From NCBI RefSeq assembly GCF_003337565.1, contig NZ_QPJL01000001.1, forward strand, positions 248,001 to 312,000: a stretch of 64,000 nucleotides of DNA. Direction: 5' to 3'. The number at the start of each line of letters is the position of its first letter. Positions within the stretch are counted from its first letter, which is position 1. Positions 1 through 9,061 of the stretch are shown piece after piece. The position numbers were made by a program, and so were the translations under genes. Source of the stretch: Paracoccus lutimaris (lineage in GTDB: Bacteria; Pseudomonadota; Alphaproteobacteria; Rhodobacterales; Rhodobacteraceae). The notes beneath the pieces were generated by a model that saw only the letters and a list, made by a program, of their open reading frames with translations, did not search any database and was not told the DNA's origin.

Positions 1-1
1 G

Positions 2-61
2 GTGCGCAATGGCACCTGCATGAAGTGCAATACCTGCGGCGGAACGTCGGGGTGTAGCTGA
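2..61 (+). CDS. nrdJ: Adenosylcobalamin-dependent ribonucleotide reductase, C-terminal end (partial)
   Basis: Only the last 19 codons are in the window; the reading frame is open to the left edge and stops with TGA at 59-61. The peptide ends in a CMKCNTCG motif followed by GTSGCS, the paired-cysteine tail typical of class II ribonucleotide reductase NrdJ, which re-reduces the active site after each turnover. The enzyme makes deoxyribonucleotides independently of oxygen. The identification rests on this short but distinctive tail. A Tn7-like transposon begins 17 bp after the stop, so the gene is intact at its 3' end but has lost its adjacent terminator, which now lies about 14 kb away at 14098-14129. 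Confidence 0.8.
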   Translation: MRNGTCMKCNTCGGTSGCS

Positions 62-73
62 GGCAGAAGAAGA

Positions 74-78
74 ATACA
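74..78. repeat. Target-site duplication, left copy (ATACA)
   Basis: The five bases directly outside the left transposon end are ATACA. The same five bases directly follow the right end at 14085-14089. A 5-bp duplication is the expected product of Tn7/TniA-type transposases, and together with the matching termini it fixes the element boundaries to the base. Confidence 0.9.
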
Positions 79-93
79 TGTAGCGTAACCCAT

Positions 94-153
94 AAATTGG
101 CCATTCCGGAAGGCGAGTTGTCCATTCTTGCCCTTAAAGGTTGACCACTCGCC
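94..153 (+). repeat. Left-end TnsB-type binding sites (three copies)
   Basis: Three direct copies of a TTGnCCAnTC core start at 97 (TTGGCCATTC), 118 (TTGTCCATTC) and 141 (TTGACCACTC), spaced 21 and 23 bp. The first core begins 18 nt inside the terminus, exactly as at the right end. Closely spaced sites of about 22 bp are the usual arrangement of TnsB sites in Tn7-family ends. Binding by the TnsB encoded here is inferred. Confidence 0.8.
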
Positions 154-236
154 TCCCTCAACGAGATTGCTGAGCCAAGCCTTCTCTTTCCTTGCCGCAA
201 GTCTATGTTTCGGATGGAACATCAGGAGCAGGGCAG

Positions 237-1466
237 ATGGGCGAAGAGAAGGCCGCACAAGGCGAGGTTGACGAGAGGCGCGTGAGGAGGCGCCGAGGCA
301 ACACGCTTGCCCGCTGGGAGGTGGCCATCGTCAAGGCGATGCTGGCGCGGAAGTCGGAGTTCGGCAATGAGCAGGACATCCTCGCCTGGTTCACCCGGCC
401 CAGCCGCTCGGTCAATCATCGCCTGATAGGCGAGATCCGAAAAGACGAAAAGCACAAGGCAGTCAGGGCCGCGACGGCAGAGGAGCTGGACGCATTCATC
501 AGCGCCTGGCCGGATCATGACCCCGAGACCGGCCTTAACCGGCGGGGCGACGAGCTGCTCATAAAGGCGCGCGAGGCGATGATCGCCGCCGTTCATACAT
601 TCAACGGCGCGGGCCTGACCTTCAGGGCCGAACTCTTCATCGTCACCGCCATGATCGGCTGGACCTATCTGCTGCACGCCTGGTTCCGACGCGAAGGCAT
701 CGATTATCGGTATCCCGACAGTCGGACGAGGGGTGGCGAGGAGCGATACTGGGACCTGAAGAAGTGTCTCGACCATCCTAGATGCCCGGCCACGGGCGGG
801 GTTGCCACGAATATCCGCTTCCTGCTTGAGATCCGGCACGAGATCGAGCACCGCATGACCAGTCGTATCGACGAGTCGCTGGGCGCCAAGCTTCAGGCCT
901 GTGCGCTGAACTTCAATCACGTTCTCAGATCCGAGTTCGGCCCCGGGTTCGGGCTTGAGAAGCGGCTACCCATCGCGTTGCAGTTCGTGTCGTTCGACGC
1001 CGCGCAAAGATCGGCGCTGAAATCCGCCTCCGGTCTGCCTCCGCATGTCGAGAGCGTCATAAACGCGTTCGAGAACGGGCTGACCGACGATCAAAAGCGC
1101 GACCCGGCCTATCGCATCACCTACGGTTTCGTGCCGGTCGCGGCCAAGCGGGCCGGGGCGGCTGATCTCGCGGTGCAGATCGTCGATTCGGGCAGCCCCG
1201 AGGCGGCAGAGGTTGAGAAGATCATCTTCAAGGAGGTGAGCAAGAACCGCTACCCGGCGATGAAGGTGGTGTCGAAGATCCAGGCCTCGGGGTTCCCGCG
1301 TTTCACCAAACGGGAGCATGGCCTGCTGTGGAAAAAGCTGGACGCCAAGCGGCCTGAGAAGGGCTTCGGATGCGCCGGGGATTACGAGGGCGCTTGGGTA
1401 TGGTTCGATAGCTGGATTGCAGTCGTCCTGAAGCACTGCGAAGAAAACGCTGAACGCTACGCCTGA
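237..1466 (+). CDS. DUF3644 family protein with HEPN-like Rx4H motif (transposon cargo)
   Basis: A protein of 409 residues. The region around residues 110-205 carries the features I associate with DUF3644: a KAREAMIAAVHTFN segment, FRAELFIV, a WTYLLHAWF helix and, near residues 200-205, RHEIEH, which fits the R-x4-H catalytic motif of HEPN RNases. DUF3644 genes are often found beside type I restriction systems, as here with hsdMSR. I start it at the ATG at 237 because AGGAG lies 8 nt upstream (224-228); an in-frame TTG at 192 would add 15 residues but has no comparable site. The C-terminal half (about 240-409) is unrecognised. A defence or toxin role is inferred from the motif and context only. 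Confidence 0.6.
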   Translation: MGEEKAAQGEVDERRVRRRRGNTLARWEVAIVKAMLARKSEFGNEQDILAWFTRPSRSVNHRLIGEIRKDEKHKAVRAATAEELDAFISAWPDHDPETGLNRRGDELLIKAREAMIAAVHTFNGAGLTFRAELFIVTAMIGWTYLLHAWFRREGIDYRYPDSRTRGGEERYWDLKKCLDHPRCPATGGVATNIRFLLEIRHEIEHRMTSRIDESLGAKLQACALNFNHVLRSEFGPGFGLEKRLPIALQFVSFDAAQRSALKSASGLPPHVESVINAFENGLTDDQKRDPAYRITYGFVPVAAKRAGAADLAVQIVDSGSPEAAEVEKIIFKEVSKNRYPAMKVVSKIQASGFPRFTKREHGLLWKKLDAKRPEKGFGCAGDYEGAWVWFDSWIAVVLKHCEENAERYA

Positions 1467-1487
1467 CCTGTTCGCATCGCGAACAGG
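1467..1487 (+). terminator. Stem-loop directly after the DUF3644 gene
   Basis: CCTGTTCGC and GCGAACAGG form a perfect 9-bp stem around a 3-nt loop, starting at the base after the stop codon. No T-run follows, so it is a weak intrinsic terminator at best; RNA stabilisation or a protein-binding site is equally possible. Confidence 0.35.
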
Positions 1488-1619
1488 GGCCTAAGTGAGT
1501 GATGCGACATATATTTATCTTGATTGATCAACGTATCAGCGACTAGAGCCGGTTTGATGCCGGCGATCAGGGGCGGTATTGACGCAACTCCGGCTAAGGT
1601 CCGTGCCAGGTGAGGAATA

Positions 1620-3155
1620 ATGACCGAAGCGAAACAGATTGAGAAAACCCTTTTCGCGGCTGCCGACAAGATGCGCGGCAAAATGGATCCTGGCGAATAC
1701 AAGTATGTCGCGCTCGGCCTTCTGTTCTTGCGCTACGTTTCTGCCGCGTTCGAGGCCAAGCGGGCCGAATTCCTGGCCGACGACCTCGCCGATGCTGACG
1801 ACCCCGAGGAATACGCCGCCGAAAACGTGTTCTGGGTGCCCGAGCCTGCCCGCTGGGACAGCTTGGCGGAGACCGCAAAGTCGTCCGACATCGGGATTCA
1901 GGTCGACAACGCCATGCGCGAGATCGAGCGCAGCAACGAGACGCTGAAGGACGCGCTGCCCAAAGTCTACGGTCGGGCCGAACTGTCACGCGATGTCGTC
2001 TCGGGTCTGATCGAGCTTTTCACAAACGACCTCACCCTCGACGGCACCAGCCATGACTTCGATCTGATCGGCCGCGTCTACGAATATTTCATCGGTGAAT
2101 TCGCCTCGAACGAGGGCAAGCGCGGCGGCGAGTTCTACACGCCCAAATCCATCGTCTCGGTCCTGGTTGAGATGCTGGAGCCGGTTTCGGGCCGGGTCTA
2201 CGACCCCTGCTGCGGCACCGGCGGCTTCTTCGTGCAGTCGGAAAAATTCATCCGCGCCCATCAGGGCCGGGTCGACGACATCGCGGTCTATGGTCAGGAA
2301 AGCAACCCGACCACCTACAAGCTCGCCCGCGTCAACCTCGCCATGCGGCGGATCTTCGGCAATATCGCCTGGAACCACGAAGGCACTCTGGTGCGCGATG
2401 CCTTCCCCGATGAGCGGTTTGAATTCATCCTCGCCAACCCGCCCTTCAACGTCTCGGAATGGGAAGGCGAGCGGCTGCGCGAGGATATCCGCTGGAAATT
2501 CGGCGCGCCGCCGGTGGGGAACGCGAACTTCGCCTGGCTCTCGCATATCCACCACCACCTCTCGGCCAATGGGATCGCGGGCGTGGTGCTGGCCAATGGC
2601 TCGATGTCGTCTATGCAATCGGGCGAAGGTGATATCCGCCGCGCGATGGTGCAGCAGGGCGCGGTTGATGCCATGGTTGCGCTGCCGACGCAGTTGTTCT
2701 TTGGCACGCAAATCCCGGCCTGCCTGTGGATTCTAGCCAAGGACAAATCGAACGGCCATGCGGCGGGCCACAAGCTGCGCGACCGGCGCGGCGAAGTGCT
2801 GTTCATCGACGCCCGCAAGATGGGCGCGCTGGTGCCCGGCTCGCGCAAGCAAAAGGAGCTGTCGCCAGACGAGATAGCCAAGATCGCCGATACCTACCAC
2901 GCCTGGCGGGGCGAGCCTGTGTCGGCGCCCTATGCCGATGAACCCGGCTTCTGCGCCTCGGTCGATCTGGCCGAGATCGAGAAACACGGCTTTGTCCTGA
3001 CCCCGGGCCGCTATGTCGGTGCTGGGGCTGCGGAGGAGGACGGCGAGCCCTTCGAGGAGAAGTTTGATCGCCTAATGAGCGAGCTGCGCGGGCATTTCGC
3101 CGAAGGGCGGCGACTGGAAGCCGAGATCGAGAAGCGGTTGGGGGCATTGGGATGA
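1620..3155 (+). CDS. hsdM: Type I restriction-modification system, DNA methyltransferase subunit
   Basis: A protein of 511 residues, of normal HsdM length. It methylates adenine in the recognition sequence chosen by HsdS, protecting host DNA, and forms the M2S and R2M2S complexes. Visible are the N-terminal helical HsdM region, the SAM-binding motif DPCCGTGGFF near residue 194 and the catalytic NPPF motif near residue 273, the hallmark of N6-adenine methylases. GAGG lies 5-6 nt before the ATG. The stop overlaps the hsdS start (ATGA), so the two are translationally coupled. A gap of about 150 bp after the DUF3644 gene suggests the operon has its own promoter. Confidence 0.93.
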   Translation: MTEAKQIEKTLFAAADKMRGKMDPGEYKYVALGLLFLRYVSAAFEAKRAEFLADDLADADDPEEYAAENVFWVPEPARWDSLAETAKSSDIGIQVDNAMREIERSNETLKDALPKVYGRAELSRDVVSGLIELFTNDLTLDGTSHDFDLIGRVYEYFIGEFASNEGKRGGEFYTPKSIVSVLVEMLEPVSGRVYDPCCGTGGFFVQSEKFIRAHQGRVDDIAVYGQESNPTTYKLARVNLAMRRIFGNIAWNHEGTLVRDAFPDERFEFILANPPFNVSEWEGERLREDIRWKFGAPPVGNANFAWLSHIHHHLSANGIAGVVLANGSMSSMQSGEGDIRRAMVQQGAVDAMVALPTQLFFGTQIPACLWILAKDKSNGHAAGHKLRDRRGEVLFIDARKMGALVPGSRKQKELSPDEIAKIADTYHAWRGEPVSAPYADEPGFCASVDLAEIEKHGFVLTPGRYVGAGAAEEDGEPFEEKFDRLMSELRGHFAEGRRLEAEIEKRLGALG

Positions 3156-4459
3156 GCGTTTGGCCGACTGTTTCTATCGAAAGTATTGCCGAAAAGATCG
3201 CAATGGGTCCGTTCGGCTCCAATATCAAGGTCGAGACGTTTGTCCCGCAGGGCGTGCCAGTGATTAGCGGCCAACATCTCCACGGCACCCGGCTAAACGA
3301 TGCGCCCGGCTTCAATTACGTAACAGCGGAACACGCTGAGCGACTAAGAAATTCTTGCGTCAAGACCGGGGATATAATTTTCACTCATGCCGGAACAATC
3401 GGCCAAGTGGCGCTGATTCCCGAAAGCGCAACCTATGCCCAGTATATCATCTCTCAACGGCAATTTTATCTCCGCGTGAATCGTGATCTGGCTGACCCCG
3501 CATTTATTACGAGATGGTTCCATGCGCCCTGCGGTCATCATCGCTTGATGGTTCACGCTTCGCAGGTTGGAGTGCCTTCTATTTCACGACCAGCTTCGAA
3601 TCTGCGGCAGATCCAAATCGAACTTCCGCCGCTTGAAATTCAACGTGAAATCAGCACTGTTCTTGATGGGTTAGATGACAAGATCGAGGTGAACCGCAAG
3701 GCCTCGGCCACGCTGGAGGAGATGGCGCGGGCGCTCTATCGCTCATGGTTCGTGGATTTCGACCCGGTCTGGGCCAAGCTTGAAGGCGGCCAGCCCGCCC
3801 ATATGGACGCCGCCACCGCCGCGCTGTTCCCCGACAGCTTCGATAATGACGGGCTGCCGCTGGGGTGGCGCTCGGGCAAGTTGTCTGACGTGGCGGTCAA
3901 CCCGCGCAATGGCGTCAAACCGGAGCAAATCAGCCCCGAGACCGCCTATATCGGGCTTGAACATATGCCCCGGCGCTCGATCACGCTCCCCGACTGGGGC
4001 ACGGCGGCGGATGTCGGCAGTCAGAAGTCCGGGATGTGCGCCGGGGACTTCCTGTTTGGCAAACTTCGGCCATATTTTCATAAGGTAGGCATCGCGCCGG
4101 TCGACGGGATATGTTCCACCGACATCATTGTCGTGCGTCCCAAAACACCCGAATGGGCGGGCTTCGTGCTTTCGATAATCTCGACCGATGAATTTGTAGA
4201 GCATACCAACGCCGGTTCCTCTGGCACGCGGATGCCGCGGACCAACTGGTCGGACATGGGAGCCTATGAGATCACGATGCCCCCGGGGATCGTCGCATCG
4301 GCGTATGACGCGACCACGAAGCCTTGGCGTGATCGTATCGTCGCTGGCGTCCATGAGAACAGAACCCTCGCAGCCCTGCGTGACACCCTCCTGCCGCGCC
4401 TCATGTCCGGCGAACTCCGCGTTGGCGAAGCCCGCGAACTGGTCGAGGAGGTCGCCTGA
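3152..4459 (+). CDS. hsdS: Type I restriction-modification system, specificity subunit
   Basis: A protein of 435 residues that sets the bipartite DNA target of the complex. It shows the two-fold layout of HsdS: a first target-recognition domain (about 1-165), a conserved helical spacer containing LDGLDDKIEVNRK (about 170-195), a second recognition domain (about 215-395) and a C-terminal helix with RDTLLPRLMSGEL. The first recognition domain (3180-3660) is visibly more AT-rich than the surrounding genes, which suggests domain exchange. ATGA overlaps at both ends couple it to hsdM and to the small ORF after it. Confidence 0.92.
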   Translation: MSVWPTVSIESIAEKIAMGPFGSNIKVETFVPQGVPVISGQHLHGTRLNDAPGFNYVTAEHAERLRNSCVKTGDIIFTHAGTIGQVALIPESATYAQYIISQRQFYLRVNRDLADPAFITRWFHAPCGHHRLMVHASQVGVPSISRPASNLRQIQIELPPLEIQREISTVLDGLDDKIEVNRKASATLEEMARALYRSWFVDFDPVWAKLEGGQPAHMDAATAALFPDSFDNDGLPLGWRSGKLSDVAVNPRNGVKPEQISPETAYIGLEHMPRRSITLPDWGTAADVGSQKSGMCAGDFLFGKLRPYFHKVGIAPVDGICSTDIIVVRPKTPEWAGFVLSIISTDEFVEHTNAGSSGTRMPRTNWSDMGAYEITMPPGIVASAYDATTKPWRDRIVAGVHENRTLAALRDTLLPRLMSGELRVGEARELVEEVA

Positions 4460-4653
4460 TGTTCCGCGTTGATCGCTCACAAAACCGTCTTTCCCGCCTG
4501 ACCCAGAAGCGGTTCTCCGACCTGAAACTGCGCGAACGCGGGCATTTGCAGGATTGGCTATCCACCCACATCCGCAAGCTTGAAGCCGCATTCAAGGAAC
4601 CACTGGCCCGCCTGAACCGCCAGATTCTCACACACGACGAGGAGTTCGCCTGA
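4459..4653 (+). CDS. Small coupled ORF, possible remnant of a DUF4268-type gene
   Basis: A 64-residue ORF lies exactly between hsdS and hsdR, overlapping both by ATGA junctions. Its first 35 residues ([22 protein letters not shown] followed by RERGHLQDW, read here in two pieces) resemble the N-terminus of longer DUF4268/PD-(D/E)XK-type proteins often encoded at this place in type I operons. The rest, about residues 36-64, does not continue that family and ends soon. The simplest reading is an internally deleted remnant whose reading frame persists because it keeps hsdR translation coupled. A real small protein cannot be excluded. Confidence 0.5.
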   Translation: MFRVDRSQNRLSRLTQKRFSDLKLRERGHLQDWLSTHIRKLEAAFKEPLARLNRQILTHDEEFA

Positions 4654-7600
4654 TGGCCTTTGCATCCGAAGCGGATCTGGAAAGCTGGGCGCTCGAAGAA
4701 CTGCAATCTCTTGGTCACGTATTCATGTCCGGCGCGGCGACCGAGCCGGATGCGCCGCACGCCTTACGGCAGAGCTACCGGGACACGATCCTTTTGCCGC
4801 GCCTGGAAGCGGCGGTCCGCCGGCTCAATCCTGGCCTGCCGGACGATGCGGTCCGTGATACGGTCAATACGCTGCGCGACACGGCGTTTTCCGGGGATAT
4901 GGTTCAGGAAAACCGCCGCATCCACGAGTCGCTTGTCAGCGGCGTTAAGGTTTCGTGGTTTGAAGGCGGCGAGCAGCGTCCCGATCTTGCCCGGCTTGTC
5001 GATTGGGAGAATCGGCAAAACGACTGGCTGGTTGTCAGCCAGTTTGAAATAGCAGGAAAATCCGTCCGTCGACCGGATATCGTTATCTTCCTCAACGGAT
5101 TGCCGATTGTGGTGGTCGAACTGAAGGGCACCGAGAACGGAACCTTGCGCGGCGCCTGTAACCAGATCGAAACCTACAAGTCTCAGATCCCTGATCTGTT
5201 CCGAACGAACGCCTTCTCGGTCATCTCCGAGGGCGTTACGGCCCGATACGGCTCGATCTCTGCCGATTTCGACAGGTTCATGCGCTGGCGCACGGTCGAC
5301 GGGGAAAACGTCGTCGATGACGTTTCAGCGTTGGCGTTGCAGACCCTGGTCCGCGGGCTTCTCGCCCCTGAGACAATACTGGAAATGCTGCGTTGGTTCA
5401 CCGTCTATGAGGACGAGGGTAAAGGCCCGATCAAGAAAATAGCTGGATATCACCAGTTCCATGCCGTTCGAAAAGGCGTCGCCGCGGTTCTTGCCGCGCG
5501 TGGTCGTGACGGGCGCGGCGGGGTGATGTGGCACACGCAAGGCTCGGGCAAGTCGTTGCTGATGGCGTTCCTCGGCGGGCGGCTGATGCGTGACCCGCGG
5601 CTCGCCAACCCGACTCTGGTCGTCATCACCGACCGTAACGATCTGGATAACCAGCTTTTTGCGACATTTTCGCGCTGTTCGGCCCTGTTCGGCGAAAAGC
5701 CGGATCAGGCAGACGATATCGATGACCTCCGTCAGAGGCTTGACCGCAAGGTGGGCGGGGTGATCTTCGCCACGATCCAGAAGTTCCGCCCGAAAAAAGG
5801 CGAGACCGAATTCGGCCTGCTCACAGATCGGGACAACGTGATCGTATTCGCAGACGAGGCGCACAGGTCGCAATACGGCTTCGAGGCGAAACTTGACACC
5901 GCGACCGGAGAAACCAGATACGGCTTCGCTCATCACCTTCGACAGGCGCTTCCGAACGCCGTGCATGTCGGGTTCACCGGCACACCGGTTTCTCTCGTCG
6001 GCGCCAACACGCAAGCCGTGTTTGGCGATTACATAGACGTCTATGACGTGACCAGGGCCGTCCAGGACGGCGCTACCGTGCCCATCTACTATGAGGGACG
6101 TGTCGCTCGAATCAAACCTTCGGCGTCAGTCATGGCGGACATCGACGACGAGTTCGCTGACATTGTCGAGGAGGCGGAGGACGCGGGGGCGGATTTGGAT
6201 GACCGTTCGGTCGCCGCGCTGAAATCCCGGTGGAGCAGGGTCGAGGCGCTGGTCGGAGCGGACGAACGGCTCGACAAAGTCGTTGAAGACATCTTGCGCC
6301 ATTTCGACGCTCGGTTCGAAGCGATGGGCGGCGGCAAGGCCATGATCGTCTGCATGTCCAGAAGGATTTGCGTCGAGGTCTATGATCGGATCGTCAAGAT
6401 TTTTCCAGACTGGCGTTCAGACGATGACGCTGACGGCCAGGTCAAGGTGATCATGACCGGCGCCGCACAGGACCCCGCAGAATTCCAGCCGCATATCAGA
6501 TCCAAATCCAGGCAGGAAGCGCTGCGCAACCGGTATCGCAACCCCAACGACCCGCTCAAGCTGGTGATCGTTCGCGACATGTGGCTGACCGGGTTCGACG
6601 CGCCATGCATGCATACGCTCTATGTTGACAAGCCGATGAAAGGGCACGGGCTTATGCAGGCGATCGCCCGGGTGAACCGGGTATTTCGGGACAAGCCTTC
6701 CGGATTGGTCGTGGACTATATCGGTTTGGCAGCAGAACTGAAAAACGCGCTCGCGCATTATTCGGAATCGGATCAGAACCGAACCGGCGTGGATCAGCGC
6801 CAGGCGATCGATGCGTTGGAAACGGCGCTCGACGTAATGCGCTGCATGTTCAGCCCGATTGACTACCCTGCTGCGCTCAACGGTTCTGCGGCTGATCGTA
6901 TCCGTATCCTCCCGGTGGCGATCGAGCACGCGCTGACGTTGCCGGTCGTGGACAAGGGCGGCAAGCCGGTTGAGGGCGAAAACCGCAAGCTCAGCAAAAA
7001 ACGGTTCATGGACGCCGCGTCGCGGCTGATTACCGCCTTCCGGATCGCTTCAGGCACGATCGAAGCGGAGGAGGCGAAGGATGAGGTGAGTTTCTTTGCA
7101 GCGGTGCAAAGCGCGATCCGCAAGATGGACGCCGCCACCCCGGCGGGACGGGCGATTGAAGAGACGGAATTCGCAATCTCCCAACTGATAAACAGGGCCG
7201 TCGGATCGACGGAGGTCATCGATATCTTGCAAGCCTGCGGCGTCGACAGGCCCGACATTGGCGTTCTGGACGAGGCGTTCCTGCTCGGGATCAAAGGGGT
7301 GCGACAGAAGAACCTCGCGGTCGAGGCGCTGAGACGGCTTCTAAACGGAGAGATAGCTTCGCGCACCCGAACGAACTTGGCCAAGAAGGAAGCGTTCTCG
7401 GCAAAACTGAGCGACGCTATCGCACGCTACCACAATCGCAGCATCGATGCGCTACAAGTGATCCAGGAATTGCTGGACCTGGCGCGAGATCTTCGTGACC
7501 AGCCCGCAGACGGCTTGTCTCCGGAGGAGGCCGCGTTCTATGACGCGCTCGCTCGCAGCGAAAGCGCTCTGAACCTGATGGGTAACGAGGAGCTTCGGGT

Positions 7601-7796
7601 CATTGCCGCCGAGCTCGTGAATGCGGTGCGCGGCAGTGCGTCTGTGGACTGGTGGAGAAAGGATAACGTCCGCACAAAGATGCGAGTGACGGTGAAACGG
7701 ATCCTGAAAAAACACGGGTTCCCGCCTGACCTTCAAGCTGAGGCAATCAAACATGTCGTGCAACAGGCGGAAGCCATGGCGAGAGAAATACAATAA
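4653..7796 (+). CDS. hsdR: Type I restriction endonuclease, R subunit
   Basis: A protein of 1047 residues, full length for HsdR. It translocates unmethylated DNA using ATP and cuts it away from the recognition site. The N-terminal nuclease domain shows the PD-(D/E)XK pattern (D in PDIVIF near residue 141, then VELKG near 155-159). The helicase motor shows Walker A in TQGSGKS near residue 294, the DEAH box in [10 protein letters not shown] near 399 and FTGTPVS near 440. The C-terminal helical region contacts the methylase core. Its ATG overlaps the stop of the preceding small ORF. No frameshift or missing motif is seen, so the system looks active. Confidence 0.93.
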   Translation: MAFASEADLESWALEELQSLGHVFMSGAATEPDAPHALRQSYRDTILLPRLEAAVRRLNPGLPDDAVRDTVNTLRDTAFSGDMVQENRRIHESLVSGVKVSWFEGGEQRPDLARLVDWENRQNDWLVVSQFEIAGKSVRRPDIVIFLNGLPIVVVELKGTENGTLRGACNQIETYKSQIPDLFRTNAFSVISEGVTARYGSISADFDRFMRWRTVDGENVVDDVSALALQTLVRGLLAPETILEMLRWFTVYEDEGKGPIKKIAGYHQFHAVRKGVAAVLAARGRDGRGGVMWHTQGSGKSLLMAFLGGRLMRDPRLANPTLVVITDRNDLDNQLFATFSRCSALFGEKPDQADDIDDLRQRLDRKVGGVIFATIQKFRPKKGETEFGLLTDRDNVIVFADEAHRSQYGFEAKLDTATGETRYGFAHHLRQALPNAVHVGFTGTPVSLVGANTQAVFGDYIDVYDVTRAVQDGATVPIYYEGRVARIKPSASVMADIDDEFADIVEEAEDAGADLDDRSVAALKSRWSRVEALVGADERLDKVVEDILRHFDARFEAMGGGKAMIVCMSRRICVEVYDRIVKIFPDWRSDDDADGQVKVIMTGAAQDPAEFQPHIRSKSRQEALRNRYRNPNDPLKLVIVRDMWLTGFDAPCMHTLYVDKPMKGHGLMQAIARVNRVFRDKPSGLVVDYIGLAAELKNALAHYSESDQNRTGVDQRQAIDALETALDVMRCMFSPIDYPAALNGSAADRIRILPVAIEHALTLPVVDKGGKPVEGENRKLSKKRFMDAASRLITAFRIASGTIEAEEAKDEVSFFAAVQSAIRKMDAATPAGRAIEETEFAISQLINRAVGSTEVIDILQACGVDRPDIGVLDEAFLLGIKGVRQKNLAVEALRRLLNGEIASRTRTNLAKKEAFSAKLSDAIARYHNRSIDALQVIQELLDLARDLRDQPADGLSPEEAAFYDALARSESALNLMGNEELRVIAAELVNAVRGSASVDWWRKDNVRTKMRVTVKRILKKHGFPPDLQAEAIKHVVQQAEAMAREIQ

Positions 7797-8377
7797 CTCG
7801 ACGAGAAAGCCGAACCGGAACCTGCACGGATCCCGTCCGCCCCCATTCGGTTGCGAATAGCCAACGGTTACTTTCAAAGCCGAAGAAGCCGCGCACCGAA
7901 CCGAAAAGGGGGCTCGGCTTTGCCCAAACTGAAAATCGGGAAAGCAGCCCGGTCAACAAGGTCAGATTCTCCGAATCGGCTCTGGGGGTGACCAAACCCG
8001 AAATGCGAAAATCCTGGAAGGAGGCATTAAACCGATTTCTTAGAAATCATTATGCCTATGAAATACATGATATTTATAGGATGCGCATACCATCGAATCA
8101 CTTACCTGTTTTTGGAACACTTGATTCGAACGGGTGATTCGCTTATGTTGGCAGTCCTTCATAACAGCACATGGTCGACGCGATGCTCCACAAGAAACGC
8201 GCCCGATTATCATGCCGCCTCGTTTCGGGGCGGAAGGGCGTGTTGCACGCCAGACCTGCTCCTGACACAGGCCACGTCGTAGGCGCGTTCCGGGAGATAT
8301 AAACCCCAGACAGGTGGCTTATCGTCCCGTTCCGGCTTCGGAACGGTCTTATTGCGCATGTCTCGGGGGTATTTCGC
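7797..8377. other. Non-coding spacer between hsdR and tnsA
   Basis: About 580 bp without a convincing gene. The first 230 bp show no gene signature. The stretch 8030-8150 is clearly AT-rich and holds a promoter candidate (8121-8149) with an 8-bp inverted repeat (8094-8101 and 8134-8141). A leader of about 230 bp follows; it contains an 8-bp stem-loop with a GCTT loop at 8327-8346. A 76-codon ORF at 8052-8282 has no recognisable content and spans the promoter. Confidence 0.6.
8121..8149 (+). promoter_or_regulatory. Candidate promoter and operator for the tns operon
   Basis: A -35-like TTGATT (8121-8126) and a -10-like TATGTT (8144-8149) are 17 bp apart. The inverted repeat CGAATCAC (8094-8101) and GTGATTCG (8134-8141) places one arm upstream and the other in the spacer, and TTGATTCG at 8121-8128 adds a partial direct copy. 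Such placement would suit repression, possibly by a transposon protein. All of this is pattern-based. Confidence 0.45.
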
Positions 8378-9061
8378 ATGACTCAGTCTCATTTTACGGG
8401 CGGCACAATCGTGCCGCCCGCGCCGTCTCGGGCATCCCGCGGAGGGGTCGTCGGCAAGCATCATTTCACCGGGGAGCTTGTCGCAGACTTCGGCGGCGCC
8501 CGCGTCGTCTACTTCGAGAGCCATCTTGAGATGCAGGTGCTTGAGGTGCTTCGCGCCCGCCCTGACGTCGCGGACATTGCTGAACAACCGCCGCGGGTGG
8601 CCTGGCGGGACGGGTTCGGGCGGGTGCGGCACCACACGTTCGACTTCCTTGTCGCGTTCCGCTCCGGTGAGAGGGTCGCGGTGGCGGTGAAGCCGGCGGC
8701 GCGCGTCATCAGCAGCGGTGTCCGGGTGGCGCTGGCCGAGATCGCGGCGCAACTCGATCCCGCTTTCGCAACCCGTGTCGTTTTGGTGACTGATCGTGAC
8801 CTTGACCCGGTCGTCGTGCGCAATGCGATCTTGCTCAACAGGATCGGCCCGGTCTGTCCTGACGCGCTGTCCGCGGTGTTTCGGGTCGCCCAGGGCATGG
8901 GCGGCGCGTCGTCCATCGGCGCCATCGCCAAAGTCTCGGGCGCGGGCGGTGCCGGGGCGCGGGCGGTCCTGCGTCTGGTTCGGGACGGCGCCCTCGTGCA
9001 GCGAGAACGCTCGTTGATCACGCCCGAAACCGTGGTGGAACTGAGGAGGGCGGCCGCATGA
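8378..9061 (+). CDS. tnsA: TnsA-like transposase endonuclease
   Basis: A protein of 227 residues. TnsA cuts the 5' ends of a Tn7-family element and so converts copying into cut-and-paste movement with TnsB. The restriction-enzyme-like active site is visible: E47 in YFESHLE, D89 in TFDFLV and K105 in VAVAVKP, matching the TnsA pattern of E, D and a lysine 16 residues later. The C-terminal part (about 165-225) looks like a small helical or winged-helix region that would contact TnsC. GGGGG precedes the ATG at a suitable distance. The stop overlaps the tnsB start by ATGA. Confidence 0.88.
   Translation: MTQSHFTGGTIVPPAPSRASRGGVVGKHHFTGELVADFGGARVVYFESHLEMQVLEVLRARPDVADIAEQPPRVAWRDGFGRVRHHTFDFLVAFRSGERVAVAVKPAARVISSGVRVALAEIAAQLDPAFATRVVLVTDRDLDPVVVRNAILLNRIGPVCPDALSAVFRVAQGMGGASSIGAIAKVSGAGGAGARAVLRLVRDGALVQRERSLITPETVVELRRAAA

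Noticed and set aside
1520..1531. FNR-like TTGATTGATCAA before hsdM
   Set aside because: The half-sites are separated by 2 and not 4 bases, so it is not an FNR box.
8052..8282. Open frame of 76 codons in front of tnsA
   Set aside because: It crosses the promoter candidate, has no ribosome site and no recognisable content.
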